A DNA stretch of 6,065 nt from Salaquimonas sp. (GTDB lineage Bacteria > Pseudomonadota > Alphaproteobacteria > Rhizobiales > Rhizobiaceae). Positions 1 to 6,065 of this stretch are shown piece after piece (the first letter of the stretch is position 1; each line of letters opens with the position of its first letter). The position numbers and the translations under genes are program-made. The DNA lies in contig JAHEHW010000121.1 of the NCBI GenBank assembly GCA_024639745.1, positions 1 to 6,065 on the forward strand, in the 5' to 3' direction. The notes under the pieces are model-generated. The model saw nothing but the letters and a program-made list of their open reading frames with translations, was not told the origin of the DNA and made no database searches.

Positions 1-664
1 CTCCGTTGATCGTTGCCATTCTATCATTCGCGATCTTGAGAAATTCAGGCGGTACACCTCGAGAGATCATTCTGTCCGGGTGATACTCTTTCAGAAGTTC
101 GCGATAATGCCGCTTCAGCTTGTCGTCAGCCCATTCAGAGCTGGCACCAAGCACAAGGTACGGGTCGCCGCTAGGCGGCGCCAGATGCCTCAGCCGGATG
201 CGCTCAAAGTCCCGGACGCCCATACCGAATATTTCCGCAATCCGCTCAATGAACTCAATCTCCAATTCGTGCACTACGCCATCGGCCTTTGCGATGTGAA
301 AAAGGCCATCCATGACATCTTCCAGAATGTCATCGTCTTCGGGAAACAGTTTCTTGATCTGACCCGCATAAGCCTCGAACCCGACAACATCCTGCTTCGC
401 CAGATTGTAAAGCCGGGCCACATGCGTCGCATCATCGGGAGAAATTTCAAACAATTCACGAAACGCCACGACTTCGGAATCGGTTACGACACCATCCGCT
501 TTTGCCATCTTCGCTGAAAGTGCAATGATGGCGATCGAGAAAGCCACCTGCCGTCGGGTCAGGGGATCCCCGGCGAATACCGTCCGCAGGCTTTCAACCG
601 CGGAAGAAAGCGCCTGCGTCGTAACAGAGGAGAGAAAATCCCCGATGCGGCTCCAAATCGACAT
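1..664 (-). CDS. TerB-DnaJ domain co-chaperone-like protein (DjlA-like), 3' end cut by window edge
   Basis: I translated this by hand from the minus strand, starting at the ATG at 664-662; 221 complete codons are present before the left edge. Residues about 35-150 form a TerB-like all-helical domain with two matching acidic motifs, KADGVVTDSE (55-64) and KADGVVHELE (126-135), as expected for the internal duplication of TerB, where the acidic residues can bind metal. Residues about 167-221 form a DnaJ domain (GDPYLVLGAS, then YRELLKEYHPDRM) with the HPD tripeptide at 195-197 that stimulates Hsp70/DnaK ATPase. The reading stops within the last J-domain helix, so perhaps only 10-20 residues are missing. 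Classical DjlA has an N-terminal membrane helix. Here the N-terminus (MSIWSRIGDFLSSVTT) is amphipathic and no clear membrane segment is seen, so a cytosolic protein is inferred. It lies 46 bases downstream of the MarR gene on the same strand and may be co-transcribed. The ribosome site before the ATG is weak. Domain identity is secure; the client and biological role are unknown. Confidence 0.9.
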   Translation of the reverse strand, partial: MSIWSRIGDFLSSVTTQALSSAVESLRTVFAGDPLTRRQVAFSIAIIALSAKMAKADGVVTDSEVVAFRELFEISPDDATHVARLYNLAKQDVVGFEAYAGQIKKLFPEDDDILEDVMDGLFHIAKADGVVHELEIEFIERIAEIFGMGVRDFERIRLRHLAPPSGDPYLVLGASSEWADDKLKRHYRELLKEYHPDRMISRGVPPEFLKIANDRMATING

Positions 665-686
665 GGCCGCTTACTAGTCGAAATGC

Positions 687-698
687 TCAAAGCTTTGA
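687..698. repeat. 12-bp perfect palindrome between the MarR and TerB-DnaJ genes
   Basis: TCAAAGCTTTGA reads identically on both strands. It lies in the 46-base gap between the stop of the MarR gene and the start of the TerB-DnaJ gene, and GC flanks extend it slightly with one bulged base. It has no loop and no T-run, so it does not look like a terminator. It could be a small protein-binding dyad or chance. Confidence 0.25.
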
Positions 699-710
699 AG
701 CGCAAAATCG

Positions 711-1247
711 CTACAAACTCGCAGCGCTTCTTGCCGCCTGATCATATTGCCCCGACAAAGCGCGAAGCATGGTTGCAGCCCGGGATATTTCTGCCGGGTC
801 AATCCCCATTGCCTGCACGCTCTCGATCAAAAGCGCCTCTCTTATCGCGTGATAGCGCTCGCATGCCACAGCGCCTTTCTCGCTTATCACAGCGGTCTTT
901 TCCTTGCCTCGACGCCCAATCGATATCAGATCAAGCGACTCCAGCTTCTTCAACGCGTAGTTCACCAGATGGGTGTCCTCGATATTCAGCACGAGGCACA
1001 GATCGGAAAGGGTCTTCTCGCGCCCGCGATGATGGACCGAGTGAAGAACCAGAATGTCGGTTGGCGTGAGCCCTGCAAGCTCCGCCGCAGCACTAGCCCG
1101 TGTCATCCAGCGATGGAACGCGTTTACCGAAACCGTCAACGCATATTCGAGCTCCGATAAAGCCGGCATTTTCCCGCTTGCCAGATGCGCCGCGGAAACG
1201 ACCGGGCCAACCGGATCGCCGGACAAGTTTTCAGATGGCACCGACAT
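711..1247 (-). CDS. MarR-type winged-helix transcriptional regulator, divergent from the hydantoinase/oxoprolinase gene
   Basis: A 178-residue protein of MarR-like build, probably acting as a dimeric DNA-binding repressor or activator in the cytosol. A first helix (about 33-58, ELEYALTVSVNAFHRWM) would belong to the dimer interface. The helix-turn-helix spans roughly 60-108 (LTPTDILVLHSVHHRG, then TLSDLCLVLNIEDTHLVNYALKKLESLDLI), and the wing is about 109-122 with basic residues R112, R113, K115 and K117 (SIGRRGKEKTAVIS). C-terminal helices complete the dimerisation part. The first 30 residues are low in structure and not part of the family core. I chose the ATG at 1247 rather than the in-frame TTG at 1274, because AAAGGA sits six bases upstream of the ATG and the TTG lies at the edge of the probable operator. 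The gene diverges from the large oxoprolinase gene across about 100 bases, which suggests it controls that gene and itself. The inducer is unknown; a substrate of the neighbour, such as a cyclic amide, is a guess. Confidence 0.87.
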   Translation of the reverse strand: MSVPSENLSGDPVGPVVSAAHLASGKMPALSELEYALTVSVNAFHRWMTRASAAAELAGLTPTDILVLHSVHHRGREKTLSDLCLVLNIEDTHLVNYALKKLESLDLISIGRRGKEKTAVISEKGAVACERYHAIREALLIESVQAMGIDPAEISRAATMLRALSGQYDQAARSAASL

Positions 1248-1253
1248 CCCAAT

Positions 1254-1259
1254 TCCTTT
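1254..1259 (-). promoter_or_regulatory. Ribosome binding site of the MarR gene
   Basis: On the minus strand AAAGGA is followed by six bases and then the ATG at 1247. This site decides the start in favour of the ATG over the in-frame TTG nine codons upstream. Confidence 0.7.
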
Positions 1260-1273
1260 TTCGAGCGTCCTCA

Positions 1274-1314
1274 AATCAATACATTTACAATTTATCGATA
1301 AAATGTCATTGATT
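1274..1314. promoter_or_regulatory. Nested inverted repeats in the divergent spacer, probable MarR operator and promoter region
   Basis: Two dyads overlap here. The inner one is the perfect 12-bp palindrome TTTATCGATAAA (1291-1302). With ACA/TGT arms after one mismatched pair it becomes an 18-of-20 dyad at 1287-1306. The outer one pairs AATCAATACATTT (1274-1286) with AAATGT-C-ATTGATT (1301-1314), matching at all 13 positions with one bulged base. The block is much more AT-rich than the flanking genes. An 18-20 bp AT-rich dyad in a divergent spacer is the usual form of a MarR-family operator. The sigma-70 elements must lie in the same block: on the minus strand TTGCAA (RC of 1313-1318) followed after 17 bases by ATAAAT is a possible promoter, and plus-strand hexamers are only weak. 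The dyads are seen directly; operator function is inferred. Confidence 0.6.
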
Positions 1315-1339
1315 GCAAGGTTTCAATTTCTTCTCTTTT

Positions 1340-1343
1340 GGAG
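1340..1343 (+). promoter_or_regulatory. Ribosome binding site of the hydantoinase/oxoprolinase gene
   Basis: GGAG followed by six bases (TTTGGC) and the ATG at 1350. An in-frame TTG at 1338 overlaps this site and therefore cannot be the start, so the protein begins at 1350. Confidence 0.75.
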
Positions 1344-1349
1344 TTTGGC

Positions 1350-4300
1350 ATGGATAACCGATCGACCGTCAATGGCAGATGGGATTTCTGGATCGACCGG
1401 GGTGGCACCTTTACGGATATCGTCGGGTGCGACCCGGAGGGAAAACTGCACCCGCACAAACTCCTATCCGAAAATCCGGAGGCCTATCGCGACGCCGCTG
1501 TACAGGGTATCCGCGACTTGCTGGGCCTGAAAGACGATGAACCGGTTCCCTCGGATCGGATCAATTCGGTGAAGATGGGTACCACCGTTGCCACGAATGC
1601 TCTTCTGGAACGGAAAGGGGATCGGACCGCCCTTCTAATCACCAAGGGCTTCGGGGATGGATTGAGGATCGGTTACCAGGCCAGACCGGATATCTTTGCC
1701 AAACACATTCGCAAACCGGAACAGCTCTATGAGACCGTAATCGAGGTCGATGAACGCGTTCTGGCCGATGGCACGGTTGAGCATGCGCCAGATCTCGGGG
1801 CCATCCGAAGCAAACTCGAAAGCCTTCGGGAAAAGGGCATCGACTCGATTGCAATCGCTTTCATGCATGCCTGGAAATTTCCGGAACACGAACGGCGTAT
1901 CGCGGAACTGGTTCGCGCCGAGGGCTTCAGACAGGTCTCGGTCAGCCATGAAGTCTCACCGCTGGTGAAGCTGATCGGTCGTGGCGATACCACGGTCGTC
2001 GATGCCTATCTCTCGCCGATCCTGCGCCGCTACGTGGAACAGGTTGCCGATGAGCTTGGCCTCAGTGGGCAGATCGAGGCGGCGGTGAGAGCAGAGGATG
2101 GACAGGCCCGCACGACCGGGGAAAAAACCCGCCTCATGTTCATGATGTCCTCGGGCGGATTGACCGCCGCTGAACTGTTTCAGGGCAAGGATGCCATTCT
2201 GTCGGGGCCGGCAGGTGGCGTCGTCGGCGCGGTCGAAACATCGAAGCTCGCAGGTTTCGAAAAGATGATTGGCTTCGATATGGGCGGGACTTCGACGGAT
2301 GTCTCGCACTACTCCGGTGAACTCGAGCGGACCTTCGAGACCGAAGTCGCGGGCGTTCGGATGCGCGCTCCCATGATGATGATAAATACCGTTGCCGCCG
2401 GTGGCGGTTCGATCCTTACATACACCGACGGCCGCTTCCAGGTGGGCCCGGATTCCGCTGGTGCCAATCCGGGCCCTACCTGCTATCGCCGCGGCGGCCC
2501 GCTCGCGGTTACCGACGCCAATGTCATGGTCGGCAAGCTAAAACCGGAATTCTTCCCGGCAATCTTCGGACCGAGACAGGACCAACAACTCGATGAAAAG
2601 GCTGTCAGAGAGAAATTCGAAAAATTGGGAAAGGAAGTGAACTCGACACCCGAAGAGGTCGCCGAAGGCTTCCTGAAAATCGCCGTTGAAAACATGGCGA
2701 ATGCCATCAAAAAGATATCCGTCCAGCGCGGTCATGATGTCACCGAATACGCGCTCAACTGTTTCGGCGGCGCGGGCGGGCAGCATGCATGCGCCGTTGC
2801 AGACAGCCTAGGCATGAAGACCGTCCTTATTCATCCCTTCTCAGGCATCTTGTCCGCTTATGGGATGGGACTTGCGAAGATCCGGGCGAACCGCACGCGC
2901 GCACTGGTCAAAAAGCTGGAAGCTCAACTTGAATCAGAGCTTGAATCAGTTGAATCGGAACTTGAGGCAGAGGCGACGAAGGAACTTTCAGAACAGGGCG
3001 TAAGCGATGCTTCCATAAACGTGTTTGCCCGTGCGCATATTCGCTACGATGGCACTGATACGCCGCTTCAGATACCGCTCGGCAATGCCGAAAGCATGAC
3101 GGCCGCATTCAAAAACCTGCACCGCAAACAGTTCGGTTTCGTATTCGAGAACAAACCTCTGATCGTCGAAGCCATCGAAGTCGAGGCCGTTGGCGGAGGC
3201 GCCGACATCGAGGAAACCGAACAGAAACTCGAAGACGTGGCCATCGAGACCGCAGACACCACAAAAGTGTTTACCGGAGGTGAATGGAACGATGCGACGA
3301 TTGTCCAGCGTGCGGATATGAAGACCGGAAACCGGCTCAATGGGCCAGCGCTTGTCATCGAACCGCACCAGACGATCGTAGTCGAACCCGGCTGGCAGGC
3401 CAGTATCAACGCAAGAGGACATATCGTGCTCGACAGGGTGGAGGCCGCGGCCCGGGAGCACGCCATCGGGACGGAAGCCGATCCTGTCATGCTCGAAGTT
3501 TTCAACAACCTTTTCATGTCGATCGCAGAGCAGATGGGGGTAACGCTTCAGAACACTGCCTATTCGGTCAATATCAAAGAGCGTCTCGATTTCTCCTGCG
3601 CGGTATTTGGACCGGACGGAGCCCTGGTTGCGAATGCACCTCACATGCCGGTTCACCTCGGCTCTATGGACCGCTCCGTGGAAACCGTGATCGCGCTGAA
3701 CAAGGCGAATATCAATCCGGGCGACGTCTTCATCCTGAACGCCCCCTATAATGGCGGAACCCATTTGCCGGACATTACCGTTGTCACCCCTGTCTTCGAT
3801 GAAAACGACAACGACATATTGTTCTGGGTCGCCTCGCGCGGACACCACGCCGATGTTGGCGGCATGGCGCCGGGGTCCGCCACTCCGCGTGCAACCCATA
3901 TCGACGAAGAAGGCGTGCTGATCGACAATTTCAAATTGGTCAAAGCCGGGATTCTGGATGAAGAGGGAATGCGAGGGATTCTGACCGATCACCCGTGGCC
4001 TGCCAGAAACCCCGACCAGAATATGGCGGATATTCGAGCCCAGATCGCAGCCAACGAAAAGGGCGTCGCAGAACTGCGCAAGATGGTCGATCATTTCTCG
4101 CTGGAGGTCGTCCAAGCCTATCTCGGCCATGTTCAGGACAATGCCGAAGAAAGCGTGCGCCGTGTGATCGATGCGCTGGCGGATTGCGAATATGTCTATC
4201 GGACGGATAACGATCAGCAGATCGCCGTTAAAATCACGGTCGATAAGAACGCACGCATGGCGACGGTCGATTTCACCGGAACTTCCCCGATCATGAAGAA

Positions 4301-5021
4301 TAATTTCAACGCGCCTGAACCCGTGACCCGTGCTGCTGTCCTCTATGTCTTCCGGCTGATGGTCGAAGGCGATATCCCGATGAATGCCGGATGCCTGAAA
4401 CCTATAGAGATCGTGATACCGGATGGCTGCATGCTCAAACCCGAATACCCGGCGGCGGTGATTGCCGGCAATACGGAAACCAGCCAGCACGTAACCAATT
4501 GTCTGCTGATGGCGCTTGGCGCACTAGCCAACGCGCCTGGCACCATGAACAATCTCACCTACGGCAATGCGCGCTATCAGAACTATGAAACCATTTGCGG
4601 CGGCGCACCTGCCGGGGTCCTCAACAATGGCACCGGCTTTCCCGGCGTTTCCGGCGTTCATGTGCACATGACGAACACGCGCATGACGGACCCGGAAGTG
4701 CTTGAAATGCGCTACCCGATTGTTGTTGAGGAGTTCTCGATCCGAAAGGGATCTGGCGGAAGCGGCAAATTCATAGGCGGCGATGGTTGCCGTCGGGTAC
4801 TCAGATTTCGTGAAGACATGGAGTGCGCGATATTATCCTCTTCCAGATACAACCCACCCAAAGGACTTTCAGGCGGTGGCGACGGCGCTGTTGGAAAGAC
4901 CGAGATCCGACGCAAGAACGGAACTCTCGAAACGCTGAAACATTGCGATCAGACTAGCGTGAAGGCAGGCGATGCCGTCATCGTCTCGACGCCTGCTGCG
5001 GGTGGGTATTTGAAAGAGTGA
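1350..5021 (+). CDS. Fused HyuA-HyuB family ATP-dependent hydantoinase / 5-oxoprolinase
   Basis: A 1223-residue cytosolic enzyme joining both subunits of the hydantoinase/oxoprolinase family in one chain, as in eukaryotic 5-oxoprolinase (about 1290 residues). Family members use ATP to open a cyclic amide such as 5-oxoproline or a hydantoin. The HyuA half begins with the phosphate-binding motif DRGGTFTD (16-23). It continues with [15 protein letters not shown] (76-90), FMMSSGG (264-270), SGPAGG (285-290), the second ASKHA-type motif [10 protein letters not shown] (308-317), TVAAGGGSI (347-355) and [14 protein letters not shown] (366-379). A helical acidic segment (about 521-541) leads into the HyuA C-terminal part, and the HyuB half runs from about 711 to the end. 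HyuB motifs include NGGTHLPD (801-808), [11 protein letters not shown] (828-838), CGGAPAG (from 1083) and [11 protein letters not shown] (from 1106). No frameshift or motif loss is seen. No transporter or second catabolic gene adjoins it, so the substrate cannot be fixed; 5-oxoproline is the best guess from the fused layout. It is probably controlled by the divergent MarR gene. Confidence 0.93.
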   Translation: MDNRSTVNGRWDFWIDRGGTFTDIVGCDPEGKLHPHKLLSENPEAYRDAAVQGIRDLLGLKDDEPVPSDRINSVKMGTTVATNALLERKGDRTALLITKGFGDGLRIGYQARPDIFAKHIRKPEQLYETVIEVDERVLADGTVEHAPDLGAIRSKLESLREKGIDSIAIAFMHAWKFPEHERRIAELVRAEGFRQVSVSHEVSPLVKLIGRGDTTVVDAYLSPILRRYVEQVADELGLSGQIEAAVRAEDGQARTTGEKTRLMFMMSSGGLTAAELFQGKDAILSGPAGGVVGAVETSKLAGFEKMIGFDMGGTSTDVSHYSGELERTFETEVAGVRMRAPMMMINTVAAGGGSILTYTDGRFQVGPDSAGANPGPTCYRRGGPLAVTDANVMVGKLKPEFFPAIFGPRQDQQLDEKAVREKFEKLGKEVNSTPEEVAEGFLKIAVENMANAIKKISVQRGHDVTEYALNCFGGAGGQHACAVADSLGMKTVLIHPFSGILSAYGMGLAKIRANRTRALVKKLEAQLESELESVESELEAEATKELSEQGVSDASINVFARAHIRYDGTDTPLQIPLGNAESMTAAFKNLHRKQFGFVFENKPLIVEAIEVEAVGGGADIEETEQKLEDVAIETADTTKVFTGGEWNDATIVQRADMKTGNRLNGPALVIEPHQTIVVEPGWQASINARGHIVLDRVEAAAREHAIGTEADPVMLEVFNNLFMSIAEQMGVTLQNTAYSVNIKERLDFSCAVFGPDGALVANAPHMPVHLGSMDRSVETVIALNKANINPGDVFILNAPYNGGTHLPDITVVTPVFDENDNDILFWVASRGHHADVGGMAPGSATPRATHIDEEGVLIDNFKLVKAGILDEEGMRGILTDHPWPARNPDQNMADIRAQIAANEKGVAELRKMVDHFSLEVVQAYLGHVQDNAEESVRRVIDALADCEYVYRTDNDQQIAVKITVDKNARMATVDFTGTSPIMKNNFNAPEPVTRAAVLYVFRLMVEGDIPMNAGCLKPIEIVIPDGCMLKPEYPAAVIAGNTETSQHVTNCLLMALGALANAPGTMNNLTYGNARYQNYETICGGAPAGVLNNGTGFPGVSGVHVHMTNTRMTDPEVLEMRYPIVVEEFSIRKGSGGSGKFIGGDGCRRVLRFREDMECAILSSSRYNPPKGLSGGGDGAVGKTEIRRKNGTLETLKHCDQTSVKAGDAVIVSTPAAGGYLKE
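2928..2958 (+). repeat. Short in-frame tandem repeat inside the oxoprolinase gene
   Basis: CTTGAATCAGAG (2928-2939) is followed directly by CTTGAATCAGTT (2940-2951), and a third partial copy, TTGAATCGG, lies at 2950-2958. The repeat encodes an acidic heptad-like run, [15 protein letters not shown] (527-541), in the helical linker between the HyuA core and its C-terminal part. The 12-base unit keeps frame, consistent with replication slippage in a region that tolerates length change. Confidence 0.6.
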
Positions 5022-5140
5022 CGACCCCCGCTCACACAGCCGTGATCAGCTTCACCGAAGCGTTATTTGCCCGTGAGCAGCGTGTTCCGCGAACGTTTAA
5101 CCGCCCTTGAAGGGGTTTTACGAAAAAGGAGACACTCGTC
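5022..5140 (+). promoter_or_regulatory. Intergenic region expected to hold the bufAB promoter; leader with two small dyads
   Basis: This 119-base gap separates the oxoprolinase stop from bufA. I see no convincing sigma-70 pair. Two structures stand out. GTTC-CGC-GAAC (5084-5094) is a short dyad that could bind a regulator. The segment 5099-5119 contains CCCTTGAAGGG and ends in four Ts; it can fold into a weak stem (AACC with GGTT, plus CCT with AGG) resembling a small intrinsic terminator for the upstream gene or a leader attenuator. A strong AGGAG (5127-5131) stands nine bases before the bufA ATG. Because bufferin operons known elsewhere are metal-stress inducible, regulation here is likely but unproven. 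Confidence 0.4.
5127..5131 (+). promoter_or_regulatory. Ribosome binding site of bufA
   Basis: AAAAAGGAGAC gives a near-consensus AGGAG, nine bases before the ATG at 5141. It is the strongest ribosome site in the window, fitting a highly translated small precursor peptide. Confidence 0.8.
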
Positions 5141-5404
5141 ATGAAACATATTTCAAAATCCGCCTCGGCACTTGCAGCCGCTGCCTTCACGCTCGCCGTC
5201 TCGGGCACCGGCGTCGCTTTGGCAACCGGTGCGCAGGCTGCCGATGCGAAAGTCCATTGCATGGGCGTTAATGCCTGCAAGGGACAGAGCGATTGCAAAA
5301 CAGCGAGCTCTTCCTGCAAAGGTTTGAACTCGTGCAAAGGTCAGGGTTTCCTCGAACTCACGGCCGATGAGTGCATGGAACAGGGCGGCACCTACGAAAG
5401 CTGA
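5141..5404 (+). CDS. bufA: Bufferin-type periplasmic metallophore precursor (DUF2282 family, BufA1-like)
   Basis: An 87-residue RiPP precursor. Residues 1-33 are a Sec signal peptide with a basic start (KHISK), an alanine-rich hydrophobic core and AQA before a probable cut at 33/34. Unusually for RiPPs, the signal serves export of a peptide that is modified in the cytosol. The mature part has exactly six cysteines (40, 46, 52, 59, 65, 78) and the family-typical text [15 protein letters not shown] (39-53), with CKG recurring at 46, 59 and 65, and NACKGQ/NSCKGQ forming an internal repeat. In studied bufferins the MNIO enzyme turns core cysteines into thiooxazole rings that bind copper, and the product buffers metal in the periplasm. 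The ATG is fixed by a strong AGGAG and by the signal peptide. The gene is followed by a strong stem-loop and then bufB, giving the canonical precursor-then-enzyme order. Family assignment is firm; which cysteines are modified, and the true metal, are not shown by sequence. Confidence 0.93.
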   Translation: MKHISKSASALAAAAFTLAVSGTGVALATGAQAADAKVHCMGVNACKGQSDCKTASSSCKGLNSCKGQGFLELTADECMEQGGTYES

Positions 5405-5417
5405 ACGGCTTTCTTCG

Positions 5418-5455
5418 GAAGGCCCACCGAACCACAACGCACCCGGTGGGCCTTC
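5418..5455 (+). terminator. Strong stem-loop between bufA and bufB (partial terminator or mRNA-stabilising hairpin)
   Basis: GAAGGCCCACCG (5418-5429) and CGGTGGGCCTTC (5444-5455) are perfect reverse complements, 12 bp with a 14-base loop. It starts 13 bases after the bufA stop and ends 41 bases before the bufB start. No T-run follows, so complete intrinsic termination is unlikely. A position just behind a small abundant precursor suggests reduced read-through into, or 3' protection of the mRNA before, the enzyme gene, giving an excess of BufA over BufB. The stem is directly visible; the effect is inferred. Confidence 0.7.
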
Positions 5456-5496
5456 AGTCAACTTTCAAGAATTGTGAACCGCACCGGAAACATCTT

Positions 5497-6065
5497 ATGA
5501 AGATCCGCGCCGATCATCCTGAATGGCAAACCGCTTTGAAACCGCCCTTTCTGGGTTTCGGGCTCGGTCTGCGCCCGCAGCATTACACGGAAATCCTCGA
5601 CGCCAATGAAACGCTGCCGATCGACTGGTTCGAAGTCATCACGGAGAACTACATGATACAAGGCGGCCAGCCGATCCGGATGCTGGATAGCATTCGGGAG
5701 CGCTATCCGGTCGTGATGCATGGCGTCTCACTCTCGATCGCCTCGACCCAACCGCTCGACATGGATTATCTGCACGATCTAAAGAGCCTTGCAGATCGGA
5801 TCGATCCAAAGTGGGTTTCCGACCATCTCTGCTGGACCGGCGTGCATGGTATCAACCTGCACGATCTTCTGCCGGTGCCTTACACGGAAGAAACTCTCGA
5901 CCATATCGCCAACCGCATTGACAAGGTGCAGGATTTTCTTGGTCGCCGGATCGCGATCGAGAACGTTTCTTCCTATGTCGAATTTGCTGAATCCGAGATG
6001 GAGGAGTGGGAATTCGTCGCCGAACTGGCGGAGCGCGCCGATTGTTGGTTGCTGCTCGATGTGAA
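5497..6065 (+). CDS. bufB: MNIO-family (DUF692) iron-dependent bufferin-modifying enzyme BufB, 3' end cut by window edge
   Basis: I translated this by hand from the ATG at 5497, which has GGAA seven bases upstream (5486-5489); 189 complete codons lie in the window, and the family is usually about 280-290 residues, so the last third is missing. MNIO enzymes are TIM-barrel proteins with two or three iron ions that oxidise cysteines of a peptide substrate, acting in the cytosol before export. Family landmarks appear in order: LGFGLGLRPQHY (19-30), WFEVITENYM (44-53, with E46 and E50), MHGVSLSI (74-81, H75), SDHLCW (108-113, D109 and H110), INLHDLLP (119-126), IAIENVSSY (152-160, E155 and N156) and LLLDV (185-189) where the edge cuts the usual DVNN. 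These acidic, histidine and asparagine residues are the likely iron ligands. It follows bufA on the same strand after 92 bases and presumably modifies that peptide together with a DUF2063 partner (BufC), expected just downstream. Confidence 0.92.
   Translation, partial: MKIRADHPEWQTALKPPFLGFGLGLRPQHYTEILDANETLPIDWFEVITENYMIQGGQPIRMLDSIRERYPVVMHGVSLSIASTQPLDMDYLHDLKSLADRIDPKWVSDHLCWTGVHGINLHDLLPVPYTEETLDHIANRIDKVQDFLGRRIAIENVSSYVEFAESEMEEWEFVAELAERADCWLLLDV

Noticed and set aside
80..517. Plus-strand open frame of 145 codons
   Set aside because: It lies opposite the TerB-DnaJ gene, whose minus-strand reading contains the HPD motif and paired KADG motifs. The plus-strand product resembles nothing.
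683..1160. Plus-strand open frames over the MarR gene
   Set aside because: The minus strand gives a coherent winged-helix protein with a good ribosome site; the plus-strand readings are compositionally odd and lack family features.
1338..1349. Upstream TTG start of the oxoprolinase gene
   Set aside because: The TTG overlaps the GGAG ribosome site that correctly serves the ATG at 1350, and the four added residues are not needed by the family.
2988..4490. Minus-strand open frame of 500 codons opposite the oxoprolinase gene
   Set aside because: The plus strand carries continuous hydantoinase/oxoprolinase motifs across the whole stretch. The antisense product shows no recognisable motif, is rich in H, R, D and I as expected for a reverse-frame reading of GC-biased codons, and has no convincing start context.
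5097..5124. TTAACC with CGAA eighteen bases later as an ECF sigma promoter for bufA, by analogy with stress-inducible bufferin operons
   Set aside because: The spacing is long, and a start site expected about 7-9 bases after CGAA would fall at or past the AGGAG, leaving the mRNA without its ribosome site.
5153..5461. Minus-strand open frame of 102 codons opposite bufA
   Set aside because: bufA on the plus strand has a strong ribosome site, a signal peptide and the DUF2282 cysteine pattern. The opposite reading is a shadow that runs through the stem-loop.

Overview
The window looks like chromosomal DNA of an alphaproteobacterium, probably of the Hyphomicrobiales (Rhizobiales). This rests on the moderately high GC, the codon usage, and gene types that are common in that order; it is an inference from protein style, not a database match. 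No rRNA, tRNA, CRISPR array, insertion sequence or phage gene is visible, and there is no gene-free stretch longer than about 120 bases.

Left part, minus strand: a MarR-type winged-helix regulator (711-1247) is followed 46 bases downstream by a TerB-DnaJ co-chaperone-like gene that runs off the left edge (664 to 1). Centre, plus strand: divergent from the regulator is one very large gene (1350-5021) for a fused HyuA-HyuB type ATP-dependent hydantoinase/5-oxoprolinase of 1223 residues. The roughly 100-base divergent spacer carries nested inverted repeats (1274-1314), a good candidate operator for the MarR protein over both promoters.

Right part, plus strand: a bufferin-type RiPP metallophore locus. 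bufA (5141-5404) encodes an 87-residue exported precursor of the DUF2282 family with six cysteines. A perfect 12-bp stem-loop (5418-5455) follows. Then comes bufB (5497 to the right edge), a DUF692/MNIO iron enzyme expected to convert precursor cysteines into metal-binding heterocycles. The usual partners bufC (DUF2063) and a DoxX-like bufD would be expected just beyond the right edge but cannot be seen. The known role of this family is periplasmic protection against copper and related metal stress.

The regulator/oxoprolinase pair and the bufferin operon look like separate functional units that happen to be adjacent. The bufferin locus is the most interesting content. The family is already described, so what is specific here is the cysteine layout of the precursor and the strong intercistronic hairpin.
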